Counted from the first letter of the stretch, positions 28,789 to 37,797 are shown. The stretch is DNA of 64,000 bases from Flavobacteria bacterium MS024-3C (GCA_000173115.1 ABVW01000001.1:62001-126000); one strand, 5' to 3'. Translations and numbers: made by a program. The notes: a model not told the origin generated them from the letters alone.

Positions 28789-29109
28789 TTAATCATTTTT
28801 CCAAGTATCGTAAATCCCATAAAAAAATGCAATTAGAGATAAAGGTATACATACATACTCAATTATGACTTCTTGTAAAGAGGGGATAAATACAAGAAAA
28901 CCAACAGGTGCGCAGACCAAAAACGCGTACATAATTCCCTTAAGAATAGCCATTATAAAATTTTTCGTAATCCAAACCATTATATCATCTATAATCTTAA
29001 CTCTAAGTTTAAACAAATGATTAACTAAAAAAAGTCCTAAAAAAGAAACATTAATAATTGCACCATACTTAAAAAACCCAATTATAATTTGACCAATTAA
29101 ATCTAACAT
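28789..29109 (-). CDS. Small hydrophobic membrane protein, unknown function
   Basis: A 106-residue frame with three or four hydrophobic segments (IIIGFFKYGAIINVSFLGLF; ILKGIMYAFLVCAPVGFLVF; IIEYVCIPLSLIAFFYGIY) and a charged middle loop. It converges on the restriction-modification operon and is downstream of the integrase on the same strand. No family is recognised. Membrane-protein cargo beside a restriction enzyme can belong to defence, but nothing in this sequence shows it. Confidence 0.5.
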   Translation of the reverse strand: MLDLIGQIIIGFFKYGAIINVSFLGLFLVNHLFKLRVKIIDDIMVWITKNFIMAILKGIMYAFLVCAPVGFLVFIPSLQEVIIEYVCIPLSLIAFFYGIYDTWKND

Positions 29110-29261
29110 ATTACAATATAAGACAATACATCTGAAATTTTAATTTTTAGTTTAATAGGAGATATAATAAGCTACTGTAATGGTTAAAGAACCAAAGACC
29201 TAAATCCTTACCTCTTCTATGTATAGCTTTATATATATTCTACCTTATTTTATTTAAAAAC

Positions 29262-30299
29262 CTAAACCATAGGCATATCCTTCTCCTCTAACTCACTTAC
29301 TTCAAGTCCTCTTAAATAAGTCAAACTAACAGCTAAAGAACTATGTCCTAAAGCCTTTTGAAGTTTGCTTAGAGACCCTGTTCTTTTATAGATTTCTATA
29401 GCTCCTGAATGCCTAAAGGAGTAAAGCGTTTGGTCTTGTTCAAGTAGCTTAGAAACCTTCTTAAAACGCCCCCAAATGGTCTTGAAGTAATCTGGGTTGG
29501 GGGCGTTGGTTGTTCCTGTAAATATGTTGAGGTTATTATCTTCTTTATTCAACAATTCTCTAACGTATGAAGGCACAGGAACTATTCTATTTCTTCCTGA
29601 TTTATTTCTACTTCCCGATAATTTAATATAAGATAAATCTGCCGTGAAGTCGCCCCAAGTAAGTTCTCGGAGCTCCTTGTGTGGCCTCAAAAGGCAACCG
29701 TAAGTCATTAAACAACATAGGTGAAGATTATCGTTAAACATAGAAACCTCTTTTAATACCTCAGCAATATTGTCAATTGGCTTATGCATTACACTAACTG
29801 GTTTATGAAGCTTTACTGCATTAGTAAGTTGTGGCATAGAAAGCAATGGACTTAGCGTTGATTTAACTGTTCTCTGGGTTTTAGGGCTCCAATTAGGCCT
29901 TATAAGAAACTTAGATAAATGCTTAGAAGTCAAGGAGTCTATTTTAAGATTAGTGATACTGTTCTCTTTCTCAAATCTCTTCCAAAGAATCAAAACCCTA
30001 TTTATGTCTTTAATATATCTGTCTGAACATCCCTGAGACTTCTTAAACGCAATACCCTTTATTAATACCTCTATAACTGTAGGATTTAAAACTTCTTGCT
30101 CTATTGACTTTGTTTTAGGTCTCCAACCATCTAATAGCTTTAATTCAATAGCCGCTTTCAATAATTCTGGATTGTCTTTTGATGATAATTTTAACCCTAT
30201 TGCTTTACCATTCCAGAATCTAATTCTTCTTTTTTCATAATAAAGATTTACAAAATGTTCACCCTTTTGGATTCCAATAGTTAATTTCCAATTACTCAT
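29262..30299 (-). CDS. Tyrosine recombinase / site-specific integrase
   Basis: A 345-residue integrase. It has an N-terminal arm-binding part, a SAM-like core-binding domain (about residues 75-165) and a C-terminal catalytic domain. Catalytic residues are visible: R205 (LLRPHKEL), R296 in YSFRHSGA, H319 in LGHSS and Y328 in SLTYLRG. The usual H-x-x-R histidine is a tyrosine here (Y293), a variant known in Bacteroidota integrases. It sits at the right end of the element, reading inward, with two copies of CTGTCAGTTTT immediately ahead of its ATG. It catalyses insertion into and excision from the tRNA site. Two decayed relatives of its C-terminus lie at 43635 and 44972. Confidence 0.93.
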   Translation of the reverse strand: MSNWKLTIGIQKGEHFVNLYYEKRRIRFWNGKAIGLKLSSKDNPELLKAAIELKLLDGWRPKTKSIEQEVLNPTVIEVLIKGIAFKKSQGCSDRYIKDINRVLILWKRFEKENSITNLKIDSLTSKHLSKFLIRPNWSPKTQRTVKSTLSPLLSMPQLTNAVKLHKPVSVMHKPIDNIAEVLKEVSMFNDNLHLCCLMTYGCLLRPHKELRELTWGDFTADLSYIKLSGSRNKSGRNRIVPVPSYVRELLNKEDNNLNIFTGTTNAPNPDYFKTIWGRFKKVSKLLEQDQTLYSFRHSGAIEIYKRTGSLSKLQKALGHSSLAVSLTYLRGLEVSELEEKDMPMV

Positions 30300-30370
30300 T
30301 ACTGTCAGTTTTTACTGTCAGTTTTTACAAACAATTCTTAAACCCCAATAAAATCAACGCTTTCAATGGT
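30300..30370. promoter_or_regulatory. Integrase upstream region with paired arm-type repeats
   Basis: CTGTCAGTTTT occurs at 30302-30312 and 30315-30325, in the same direction with 13-bp spacing, directly before the integrase start and 46 bp from the crossover repeat. A third copy lies at the other end (22646). This fits integrase arm sites that also allow autoregulation (inference). Confidence 0.5.
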
Positions 30371-30425
30371 TAGCTCGTCGGGCTCATAACCCGAAGGTCA
30401 CAGGTTCGAGTCCTGTTCCCGCTAC
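30371..30425 (+). repeat. Right attachment repeat (tRNA 3' fragment)
   Basis: Identical over 55 bp to 22452-22506. The sequence upstream cannot form the tRNA acceptor or D-arm, so this is not a tRNA gene but the right junction of the element. Confidence 0.9.
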
Positions 30426-30645
30426 AACAGCCCTTGTTAATCATCTGATTTTCAAGGGTTTTTTGTTTTAATTATCTTTTTCTGGCATCATATTGGCATC
30501 AAATGCAATAATAAACCCGTTTCAGGCATAAATATTTAAAAACCAAAAAAAATTCAGTGCATCGCTTAATTTAAAGAGAGGGGTGGGCTATATATAAACC
30601 GTTTTCTTTTTTGAGTTTGGTCGTGATATCTGTATATAACCTAAA
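30423..30645 (+). repeat. Direct repeat, copy A (right flank of the element)
   Basis: About 223 bp beginning right after the tRNA fragment matches 32211-32432 closely (roughly 80 percent or better by eye), including the shared run ATTGGCATCAAATGCAATAA. It starts with a hairpin CCCTTG/CAAGGG plus T-run (about 30431-30464), a possible terminator for the old tRNA context. The rest of 30300-30721 shows no gene. Confidence 0.75.
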
Positions 30646-30721
30646 ACCTGTACCTAAGCATTAATTCACTCGTATTGGCTCTTAACTGCTATTTTTTATA
30701 TACGTTGTTGCCAACAGTTCT

Positions 30722-32131
30722 CTAATCTAAATAAGTATTTACAGCAGTTGCTCTTTCAACAACATGTGAATTAAGTATACTTATAGCAGTTTGAAATTCT
30801 AAACTATTGTTTAAGAACGTATAACCATCTAATTCTGTAGTAGCATAAGGTTGGATCAATGCTGAGTAAGTGGCATATTGCGATTGAATATTACTTGCGC
30901 TAAATGAATTGTCTGTTATTTCCTGAACATAGGTGTCGTATTGTTCTTTATAAACATCATCTGCATATAAATATCCTATTAATGGCCATTCTGATGGATT
31001 CATCCCTGAAAAATCTAATGGTAATGAACCTCCCCTTTTACCTAATTGCAAGGCTTCGTTATTATCCCAAGGGATCCAAGTTAATTTATTGGTGTTTGGA
31101 TTATTATACAGATAATAGTTATGTGTCATTTTACCATATGTGTCCCAATTTTGAATCACGGTATTGGCTGCCAAATACTTTAGGAAAACGTGTGTATCAA
31201 AAACATCATCAAGGTTTGTTCTCCAAGTTACTGCGTCTGTTGTTCTAGAACTGTGGTGAAGAATTGACAATAAGTTTGAAACATCACTAAAATCAGCTTC
31301 ATCTTCATTGTTTTTCTTTTCATACTCATCCTCATCATAGGTGCCCATTGCAAAACTTGCAGCATCGCCATCTGGTTTATATAAATTGCCATCATCATCA
31401 CCAAAATCATCATCTAAAAGTGTATTTTCTACATCTTCAACCATGGTATACAATCCAAAATATATCGGCCCATCGCCATGATCTATGTATACTGTATAAA
31501 ACGCTGTGCGCGAACCTGCTAAACCTGCATTTCTAAACACATCTCCTGCTATTTTTTCTCTTAACATGGATTTATCATCATAATTGTTTTTTAGATGCAG
31601 TTTTTTGAATCCATAAAAACGTTGGTTGTCTATTTGTGGATAATCGTCTTCAAACTCATCAAAATCAAGTTTAAATGACAATTTAAAATTACCACTTTGC
31701 CAAGTCGTTTGCAAGCTAGAATTTCCTTTGAAACGCACACCTACTCTGTACCATTGTATTCCGTCATAATATACTTCTGCAGGCACAAAAATAGGATCTT
31801 CATCTGTTTCGATTAATCCTCCTCCAGGACCTCGTGAACCAGAACCAAAAGTTCCATAGGTGTTGGTCATATCATCCAACATGCTTTGCCAACGCGTCTC
31901 TGTAATTACGATATCTATACGTTTTACGGCTTCGTCTTCAAAAACCTCATCATAATTTGGGTCTACATTTTTACTGTGCGTAGCATCCGTCCAATATGTC
32001 GCTTCAAAATCTGTATCATCTTCTACGATTTCAGAATCATTATTTAAATCGTCATCCTTATTACATGAGATTAATCCTAAGGATAGGCTAAAGATGAAGA
32101 TTAGAATTATATGGAATTTGTTTTTTTTCAT
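30722..32131 (-). CDS. CotH kinase family lipoprotein
   Basis: About 469 residues from the ATG at 32131. A longer frame upstream of it would bury the signal peptide. The lipoprotein signal ends in LGLISC, followed by an Asp-rich spacer. CotH-family blocks are visible: VGVRFKGNSSLQTTWQ (substrate loop), KLHLKNNYDDKSMLREK, and the late HNYYLYNNPNTNKLTWIPWD with the Asp of WDNNEA as probable catalytic residue. CotH proteins are atypical kinases that phosphorylate secreted proteins; in Bacteroidota they are surface lipoproteins of unknown target. The gene is bracketed by direct repeats (copies A and B), suggesting it arrived as cargo. Confidence 0.88.
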   Translation of the reverse strand: MKKNKFHIILIFIFSLSLGLISCNKDDDLNNDSEIVEDDTDFEATYWTDATHSKNVDPNYDEVFEDEAVKRIDIVITETRWQSMLDDMTNTYGTFGSGSRGPGGGLIETDEDPIFVPAEVYYDGIQWYRVGVRFKGNSSLQTTWQSGNFKLSFKLDFDEFEDDYPQIDNQRFYGFKKLHLKNNYDDKSMLREKIAGDVFRNAGLAGSRTAFYTVYIDHGDGPIYFGLYTMVEDVENTLLDDDFGDDDGNLYKPDGDAASFAMGTYDEDEYEKKNNEDEADFSDVSNLLSILHHSSRTTDAVTWRTNLDDVFDTHVFLKYLAANTVIQNWDTYGKMTHNYYLYNNPNTNKLTWIPWDNNEALQLGKRGGSLPLDFSGMNPSEWPLIGYLYADDVYKEQYDTYVQEITDNSFSASNIQSQYATYSALIQPYATTELDGYTFLNNSLEFQTAISILNSHVVERATAVNTYLD

Positions 32132-32210
32132 ATCTGTTGTATTTATAATGTTTATTTGGAAATAAAATTTATAGTTGGATTGAATAATTCGAAAATATAG
32201 CCATAGCGTG

Positions 32211-32432
32211 TACAACAACCCTTGTTAATCATCTGATTTTCATGGTTTTTTGTTTAAATAACCTTTTTTTGGTATCATATTGGCATCAAATGCAATAATA
32301 AACCCTTTTCAGGCATAAATATTTATAATCCCAAAAAGTTTCAGTGCATCACTTGATTTAAAGAGGGGGCTGGGTTTTATAGAAACAATTTTCTTTTTTT
32401 AGGTTTGTTGCGATATCTATATATAACCTAAA
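32211..32432 (+). repeat. Direct repeat, copy B
   Basis: Counterpart of 30423-30645 across the CotH gene. It is preceded by GCGTGTAC, which resembles the CCCGCTAC end of the tRNA attachment repeat, so it may mark a decayed older junction. It ends 4 bp before the nuclease gene. The stretch 32132-32435 holds only this repeat and the CotH upstream region. Confidence 0.7.
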
Positions 32433-32435
32433 TGT

Positions 32436-33956
32436 TCAACATAGTTTTTCTTTTATATAAAGCTCAATATCTTCTATATCGTATCTTACAACTACAAGTT
32501 TTATGTTATTTTTCGCAAGGTAATTATACTTTATAACATCTCTTTTTTGAGTCTCTTGCAAACCTTTTAAACCGCCAAAAACAGAAATAGGTTCGTAGTG
32601 CTGTAATCCGTTATATTCAATTACTGTATTGGCACTAGGAATATAAAAGTCGCATTTTAATTTACTTCGATGCTTCAACCCCTCAAAAGTTTTTTGCTCT
32701 TTAAATTTAATATTTAGTTTTTGCAAAATAATTCGTATTGCATTTTCTCCACGACTACTTTGGCATTTTGGACACCCAGAACCTCTATAATGATCTCTTG
32801 GTTTCTGATAAAAAACTCCATGGTTATTACAGCTTATTAAAACAGGAGTAAAGATGTCGATATAATCCTCTTCAAAGTATTTATATCTTGAACCATGCTT
32901 TAATTGAGAACGTTGCTTAAATTCTTTGAAATCGATTTTTTGTTTTTCGTGTACTTCAATAATAGCACATTTATTGCATCCAGAACCAGAGTAATGCTGA
33001 TGTGGTTTCTGTAAAAACCAGCCATGGATATGGCATTTAATTTTCATCTTCTCACTTACATTCTTATAAGTAGATGCATCGTATGAATATCTATCATCAT
33101 GAACCTCTTTAAACATATTTAAAACACTGGACCATCCCTTCTCGTTTGATGTTGCAGCTTGAATGATACCACATTTCGGGCAACCAGCACCCATGGAGAT
33201 ATGAGAGTGTGGTTTTTGATTGAACCATCCATGTTCAGGACACTCGATTCTCGTCTTAGTAGTGAAATCTTTGTAGCTGTTTTCGTCGTATATATATCGT
33301 GAACCATGTGTTTTTACTGCTCGATCTAGAAACTCTGAGTAATTAACCGCAATTTTTTTATTTGCTTCTATACGACCGCAAACAGGGCATCCCTGACCGT
33401 TTGCATGACTATTTGCCTTCATCATAAAAGAGCCGTGAATTGGACAAATGATTTCTACTTTGGTTTGACTATTAAAGTATTTTACCTTCGAATAATCGTA
33501 TTTGGTTCCATGAACATTTTTCACGCTAGTTAAAAATTGTTTAAGAGAATATTGCTGTGAAGCTCCTCTTGATAGTTGACCGCACTCGGGACATCCATGT
33601 CCACCTATGTGATTACCCGGTAATTGACTGAATTCACCATGTAACTTGCATATAATGATAACCTTATTATTCTTCCCCTTAACTACGGTTTTTGTGTAAA
33701 TGTAATTATCACCATGAGTCTCTATTGCACGGTGTAAAAATGATTTCTGATCAAGTTTAACATATCCGTTACAAATCCGACAGCCTTGTCCAATTAGGTG
33801 CTTTTGAGGCGCTTTTAAAAATTCCCCATGTTCAGGGCAAATAATGATCACCTTATCTCTGCTATTTTTATAAATTACTTTTGAATAATCATACTTAGTA
33901 CCAAAAATTTTATTTGCCTCAGAAATAAATTCTTTAACAGTCTTTTTAGCTGGCAT
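32436..33956 (-). CDS. Six-fold zinc-ribbon repeat protein with C-terminal PD-(D/E)XK nuclease domain
   Basis: A 506-residue protein built of six DUF723-like units of about 53 residues (near 10-62, 73-125, 141-193, 209-262, 278-330, 346-398). Each has a YxY strand, then C-x2-HG-x-F, a spaced H, and GC-x2-C, so each probably binds one zinc. Residues 399-506 resemble Vsr/DUF559-type nucleases: E404, D436 (CDFYIP), E447 and N449 in IEYNGLQHY, and a following KRD helix. The protein probably binds and cuts DNA. Related zinc-ribbon proteins occur in phages and homing endonucleases. No antitoxin or methylase is adjacent. A shared role in defence or element invasion is inference. Confidence 0.8.
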   Translation of the reverse strand: MPAKKTVKEFISEANKIFGTKYDYSKVIYKNSRDKVIIICPEHGEFLKAPQKHLIGQGCRICNGYVKLDQKSFLHRAIETHGDNYIYTKTVVKGKNNKVIIICKLHGEFSQLPGNHIGGHGCPECGQLSRGASQQYSLKQFLTSVKNVHGTKYDYSKVKYFNSQTKVEIICPIHGSFMMKANSHANGQGCPVCGRIEANKKIAVNYSEFLDRAVKTHGSRYIYDENSYKDFTTKTRIECPEHGWFNQKPHSHISMGAGCPKCGIIQAATSNEKGWSSVLNMFKEVHDDRYSYDASTYKNVSEKMKIKCHIHGWFLQKPHQHYSGSGCNKCAIIEVHEKQKIDFKEFKQRSQLKHGSRYKYFEEDYIDIFTPVLISCNNHGVFYQKPRDHYRGSGCPKCQSSRGENAIRIILQKLNIKFKEQKTFEGLKHRSKLKCDFYIPSANTVIEYNGLQHYEPISVFGGLKGLQETQKRDVIKYNYLAKNNIKLVVVRYDIEDIELYIKEKLC

Positions 33957-34097
33957 ATTTATAAATATAAATTGTTTCTAAAAATCATATGAAATAAAAG
34001 GTATGATCCTGCTTATGCAGTTTTAAAATAATAGATCTTTTATTTTCCAATAGAGGTCATTTATTTTAGAATTAAATCCATTCTCTCTATTGTTTTT

Positions 34098-35777
34098 CTA
34101 ATTTGCAATTCCCCAAGGGCTAAACAACGTCCAAAGCATTAATACAAGTCCGATTAGCACAACTGTTAAAGTCATGTCTGTTGACCATATGAATTTTGGT
34201 CTAAGGTTCCTTGATTTAAAAGTAACCAATTCTAGTTTTTCTAATGGCTGAGGAGTTGTCAATTTACTAACAAGCATTAAAATTGAACCACAGAAGAGGA
34301 ATAAAAATAAAGCAAAGTGCAAAAAGTTTATGCCTATAAAAAGTCCCAAAAGGGAATCTTGTGCAACAACTATAGTTCCTTCATTAGAAAGAAACTCTGT
34401 TACCAATCTGAAAACCCCAACAATAAAACCTAACCACAACGATATAATTGCACCTTTTGCATTTATCCATTTATAAAATAATCCAAAAAGAAAAACAGCA
34501 GCAATTGGAGGAGAAATATAAGCCTGAACACTTTGTAGATAGTGAAAAATCCCACCGCCCATTAATGATTTCATAAAGGGTATCCAGCCCAAACTAACTA
34601 TTACTAAAACAATGGTAGCAAATTGACCAAAACGAACTAGATCTTTTTGAGATGCTTTTGGTTTATATTTCAAATAGAAATCGATGGTTAAGAGTGTTGA
34701 GCTAGAATTAAATGCTGAAGATAGCGAGCTCATTAAAGCAGCTAACAATCCTGCTATCGCAAGACCTTTTAAACCCGTAGGAAGAAATTGATTGATCATA
34801 GCTGGAAGTGCCTGATCTGCATTATCAAGTGAAAAATCAATGACTCCTTCTTGTAAAAGAGCATATGCAATTACACCCGGAATAAAAAAGATAAATACCG
34901 GTAGTAATTTTAAATATCCTGCAAACAAGGCTCCTTTTCTAGCATTATTTTCATCTTTAGAAGAAAGCACTCGCTGAACAATGTATTGATCCGTACACCA
35001 ATACCAAACCCCTAAAATAGGCGCTCCAAATAGCATTCCTGTCCATGGATATTCCGTGTCAGCCATCGGTCGCCACAGATTAAAAAACTGTTCTCGTGGT
35101 GGGTTCCCGTTTATTGACGAAGCTTCAGTAAGTATGGTTAATAAATTATCCCATCCTCCAAGATAATAAAGTCCAAATCCTGTAACACTCAGGGTTCCAA
35201 TGAGTAAAATAAACGCTTGAACCATATCAGTGTAAATCACCGCTTTTAATCCTCCTAAAACAGTATAAAATCCAGTTGCGACAACAGTAATAATTGCACC
35301 GGTCCAAAAAGAAACTCCAATGGTTTCGAACACCAATGCACCTGCAAAAATGATTAAAGAAATCTTGGTGATTACGTAAGCCAAAATAGAAATTACTGAA
35401 AGGTAATTGCGACACGCTACAGAATACCTTTTCTCTAAAAATTCAGGCATGGTAAATACGCCTGTTCGTAAATAAAAAGGAACGAAAACCCAACCCAATA
35501 TTATCAATACTAAGGATGCTATTATTTCAAAATTTGCCATGGGCATATTACCTCGAGCTCCTGCACCCGAAACTCCCAGAATAATTTCTGATCCAATGTT
35601 TGAGGCAAAAAGAGATGCTCCGATCACTATCCAACCGGAGTTTTTACCAGCTAAAAAATAATCAACAGCCCCCTTAGATTTACTTTTATTTTTTGAAGCC
35701 CATTGGGCTATCCACAAAATAATTCCAAAATAGATTAGTATGATGAAAATGTCTAATAAATTCATTGATGTTAGCAT
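34098..35777 (-). CDS. SSS family sodium:solute symporter (SGLT-like)
   Basis: A 559-residue polytopic protein with about 14 membrane segments. SSS features are the first segment (DIFIILIYFGIILWIAQWAS), DYFLAGKNSGWIVIGASLFA, the signature around SNIGSEIILGVSGAGARGN, and GLAIAGLLAALMSSLSSAFN, which contains the Na+-binding Ser pair. It imports a sugar or related solute with Na+. It is 33 bp downstream of the phytanoyl-CoA dioxygenase gene on the same strand and likely cotranscribed, forming an uptake-plus-oxidation pair under the divergent AraC regulator. Confidence 0.93.
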   Translation of the reverse strand: MLTSMNLLDIFIILIYFGIILWIAQWASKNKSKSKGAVDYFLAGKNSGWIVIGASLFASNIGSEIILGVSGAGARGNMPMANFEIIASLVLIILGWVFVPFYLRTGVFTMPEFLEKRYSVACRNYLSVISILAYVITKISLIIFAGALVFETIGVSFWTGAIITVVATGFYTVLGGLKAVIYTDMVQAFILLIGTLSVTGFGLYYLGGWDNLLTILTEASSINGNPPREQFFNLWRPMADTEYPWTGMLFGAPILGVWYWCTDQYIVQRVLSSKDENNARKGALFAGYLKLLPVFIFFIPGVIAYALLQEGVIDFSLDNADQALPAMINQFLPTGLKGLAIAGLLAALMSSLSSAFNSSSTLLTIDFYLKYKPKASQKDLVRFGQFATIVLVIVSLGWIPFMKSLMGGGIFHYLQSVQAYISPPIAAVFLFGLFYKWINAKGAIISLWLGFIVGVFRLVTEFLSNEGTIVVAQDSLLGLFIGINFLHFALFLFLFCGSILMLVSKLTTPQPLEKLELVTFKSRNLRPKFIWSTDMTLTVVLIGLVLMLWTLFSPWGIAN

Positions 35778-35810
35778 GTTATAAGCCTTTATTTCGTTCT
35801 ATTTTTTCTT

Positions 35811-36782
35811 TTACCAGTTCTCTAGTCCCAAAAGTTTTTTGCCTAATTTGGACAATTCAGCCGTTTTGTATTTTTCCTGCTCCCAATTTCTTGGATCACC
35901 AGGAAAGGCATAACCTACTGGTGCGACTCTATTCTTCCAAGAATTTATCCTCCAATCTTTGAGTTCTTGATTTTCTTCTTCAGCGGGCATCATCGAAATA
36001 TACTGTGCAATTCTAACTTTTTTCCCTGATCGGTTGGGCCGGATTCCATGGGGTTCTGTACTATTAAAAATAAGCAAATCTCCAGCTTCCATTAACACTT
36101 TTACAAGCTTGTCTTGCAAGGAATCTAGATTGGGCTGAAAACGATGTCTGTCTTCGGGCTGGGTTAATTTCCAAGTATCATAATTTCGGTACAACCATGG
36201 AATACATTGAAACCCTCCCATACTTTCGTCCATTTGATCGGCAAGTGCTAGGACACCCTGTACGTTTTGGGGTCTAGTTTCTGGATCGTAATCCCAATGA
36301 ATGAAGCCCTCTTTTTCTTCTCCAGGTCGCTGTGGAAAATTCAAGTTGACGCGATCAATCGTTACCCATAATTTTTCGGTGCCCCATACATCTACAAAGG
36401 CATCGTATACCTTTTGCATCTGACGGTTGTTCCAAAGAGTTTGATGGTTGTATGCTTCGACCATGCCAGTTCCTGCCAATTCCTTCATTTGCATTTCGGC
36501 CCTCGGTTTTGCATACCAGGTCGAAGGGTCGTTTGGATCTTTCTCATCAAATTCCCATATAAAATCTGCAGTAGCTTTTGCTTGATCTTTAGGAATTGCG
36601 TTTTTTATTACGATATATCCATTGTGCATCCAAAACCGCCAATCTTCTTCCGATAAAACCCGCAAGGGCTTTCCGTTCGAACGGTCGTTTAGCTTTTGAT
36701 TGCTGCTGGTGGAAACGGATGGGTTTCCTGGAATTTCTTCATGGGCTTTATTAGCCATTGTTGTTTTTACTTCTTTCTTCAT
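35811..36782 (-). CDS. Phytanoyl-CoA dioxygenase (PhyH) family protein
   Basis: A 323-residue Fe(II)/2-oxoglutarate oxygenase. The iron triad appears as H162-x-D164 (FIHWDYD) and H245 (STEPHGIRPN), with R257 for 2-oxoglutarate. Despite the family name, bacterial members hydroxylate diverse small molecules such as ectoine and sugar or lipid derivatives, and no clear substrate signature is visible. It lies between the divergent AraC regulator and the SSS symporter, so it probably acts on the imported solute (inference). Confidence 0.88.
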   Translation of the reverse strand: MKKEVKTTMANKAHEEIPGNPSVSTSSNQKLNDRSNGKPLRVLSEEDWRFWMHNGYIVIKNAIPKDQAKATADFIWEFDEKDPNDPSTWYAKPRAEMQMKELAGTGMVEAYNHQTLWNNRQMQKVYDAFVDVWGTEKLWVTIDRVNLNFPQRPGEEKEGFIHWDYDPETRPQNVQGVLALADQMDESMGGFQCIPWLYRNYDTWKLTQPEDRHRFQPNLDSLQDKLVKVLMEAGDLLIFNSTEPHGIRPNRSGKKVRIAQYISMMPAEEENQELKDWRINSWKNRVAPVGYAFPGDPRNWEQEKYKTAELSKLGKKLLGLENW

Positions 36783-36813
36783 ACTTCTTCCTTTAAGTTA
36801 ATTTGGAAACATG

Positions 36814-36876
36814 TAGTTCAAATCTATAAGTATAAAAACAAGGCTACAACCTTGATATTGATTGTAATTTGAACTA
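36814..36876. promoter_or_regulatory. Divergent control region with paired inverted repeats (AraC / PhyH)
   Basis: TAGTTCAAAT (36814-36823) and ATTTGAACTA (36867-36876) form a perfect 10-bp inverted repeat 43 nt apart. Between them CAAGG (36839-36843) and CCTTG (36850-36854) form a second. The outer repeats sit between the PhyH start and the AraC start, well placed for an AraC dimer to bind both arms and control both directions (inference). Confidence 0.6.
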
Positions 36877-36920
36877 TATTGATAAAATTGCATGAATTAA
36901 GTGCTATAAATGATAATTTA

Positions 36921-37754
36921 ATGAAAATTCAACTTGAAAATATTCAACCCGACGACAAGAGTTCGTTTCGATTATTACATGATCCTAAATTGAATGACTT
37001 GTTTTTTTGGCATTTTCATCCAGAATATGAACTCGTATATATTGAAGGAGCAGATGGTATTCGACACGTTGGAAAACATCGCTCCAATTACCAACAAAGC
37101 GACCTGGTGTTGATTGGATCAAATATTCCACATTTGAATTTTGATTACGGAATCAAGACTGCATACAGAAAAGAGGTTTTGCATATAAGCCCACCATTTA
37201 AAGAACAGGTCTTTAAGCAGGTTCAAGAGCTTTCGGGGATTTATACCTTATTTGAAGAATCACAACACGGGATTGCCTTTTATGGAAAAACAAAGAAGAT
37301 TGTCGGAGAGCAAATAAAAAAGCTCCATTTGTTGAATACTTTTGATCAATTCATTGCGGTTATTCAAATCTTAAAAACGCTTGCTTCCTGTAAAGAGATT
37401 GAACTTTTACACAAACAACCAGTATATAACACCTCAGATAAAAAGCAGCAGCAACGCTTACAAAAGGTATATTCTTTTATTGATGAACACTACATCCGAA
37501 AAATTAAGGTTGAAGAAGTGGCGCAATTGGTTAATCTCAGCAAAGAAGCTTTTTGTAGATACTTTAAAAAACACAGTGGAAACACCTTTACGTCCTTTTT
37601 AAACCAATATCGAATATCACAGGCCAAACGCCTTCTCCTTGCAGGAAAGAATGTAAGCGAGGCTTGCTATGGGTGTGGCTTTGAAAGTTTATCGTATTTC
37701 AATCGGACGTTTAAGAAAATAAGTGGAGAAAATCCATCTGCCTTTAAAAAATAA
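36921..37754 (+). CDS. AraC family transcriptional regulator
   Basis: About 277 residues from the ATG at 36921; a longer reading from a TTG at 36879 would run into the inverted repeat region. The N-terminal cupin (LFFWHFHPEYELVYIEGADG, with HFHPEYE ligand-binding motif) senses a small molecule, and two AraC helix-turn-helix motifs fill the C-terminus (KVEEVAQLVNLSKEAFCRYF; VSEACYGCGFESLSYFNRTF). It diverges from the PhyH-SSS pair and probably activates it when the solute is present. Confidence 0.9.
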   Translation: MKIQLENIQPDDKSSFRLLHDPKLNDLFFWHFHPEYELVYIEGADGIRHVGKHRSNYQQSDLVLIGSNIPHLNFDYGIKTAYRKEVLHISPPFKEQVFKQVQELSGIYTLFEESQHGIAFYGKTKKIVGEQIKKLHLLNTFDQFIAVIQILKTLASCKEIELLHKQPVYNTSDKKQQQRLQKVYSFIDEHYIRKIKVEEVAQLVNLSKEAFCRYFKKHSGNTFTSFLNQYRISQAKRLLLAGKNVSEACYGCGFESLSYFNRTFKKISGENPSAFKK

Positions 37755-37778
37755 CCCTACTTCCGTCGGTTAATTAAT

Positions 37779-37797
37779 AAAAGTGAATGTCACTTTT
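37779..37797. terminator. Hairpin after the AraC gene
   Basis: AAAAGTGA and TCACTTTT form a perfect 8-bp stem with a 3-nt loop, 25 bp after the AraC stop. The U-tract is short (four T), so termination efficiency is uncertain. Confidence 0.55.

Noticed and set aside
30371..30425. Possible second tRNA-Met gene
   Set aside because: The 5' half (acceptor strand and D-arm) is missing upstream, so it cannot fold into a tRNA; it is the right attachment repeat.
32436..33956. Regular spacing that might suggest a CRISPR array
   Set aside because: The periodicity is at protein level (six zinc-ribbon units, about 160-200 bp apart with divergent DNA). There are no short identical DNA repeats with unique spacers, and no cas genes.
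36879..36920. TTG start for the AraC regulator
   Set aside because: An ATG at 36921 gives a good cupin-domain start, while the TTG abuts the inverted-repeat regulatory region.
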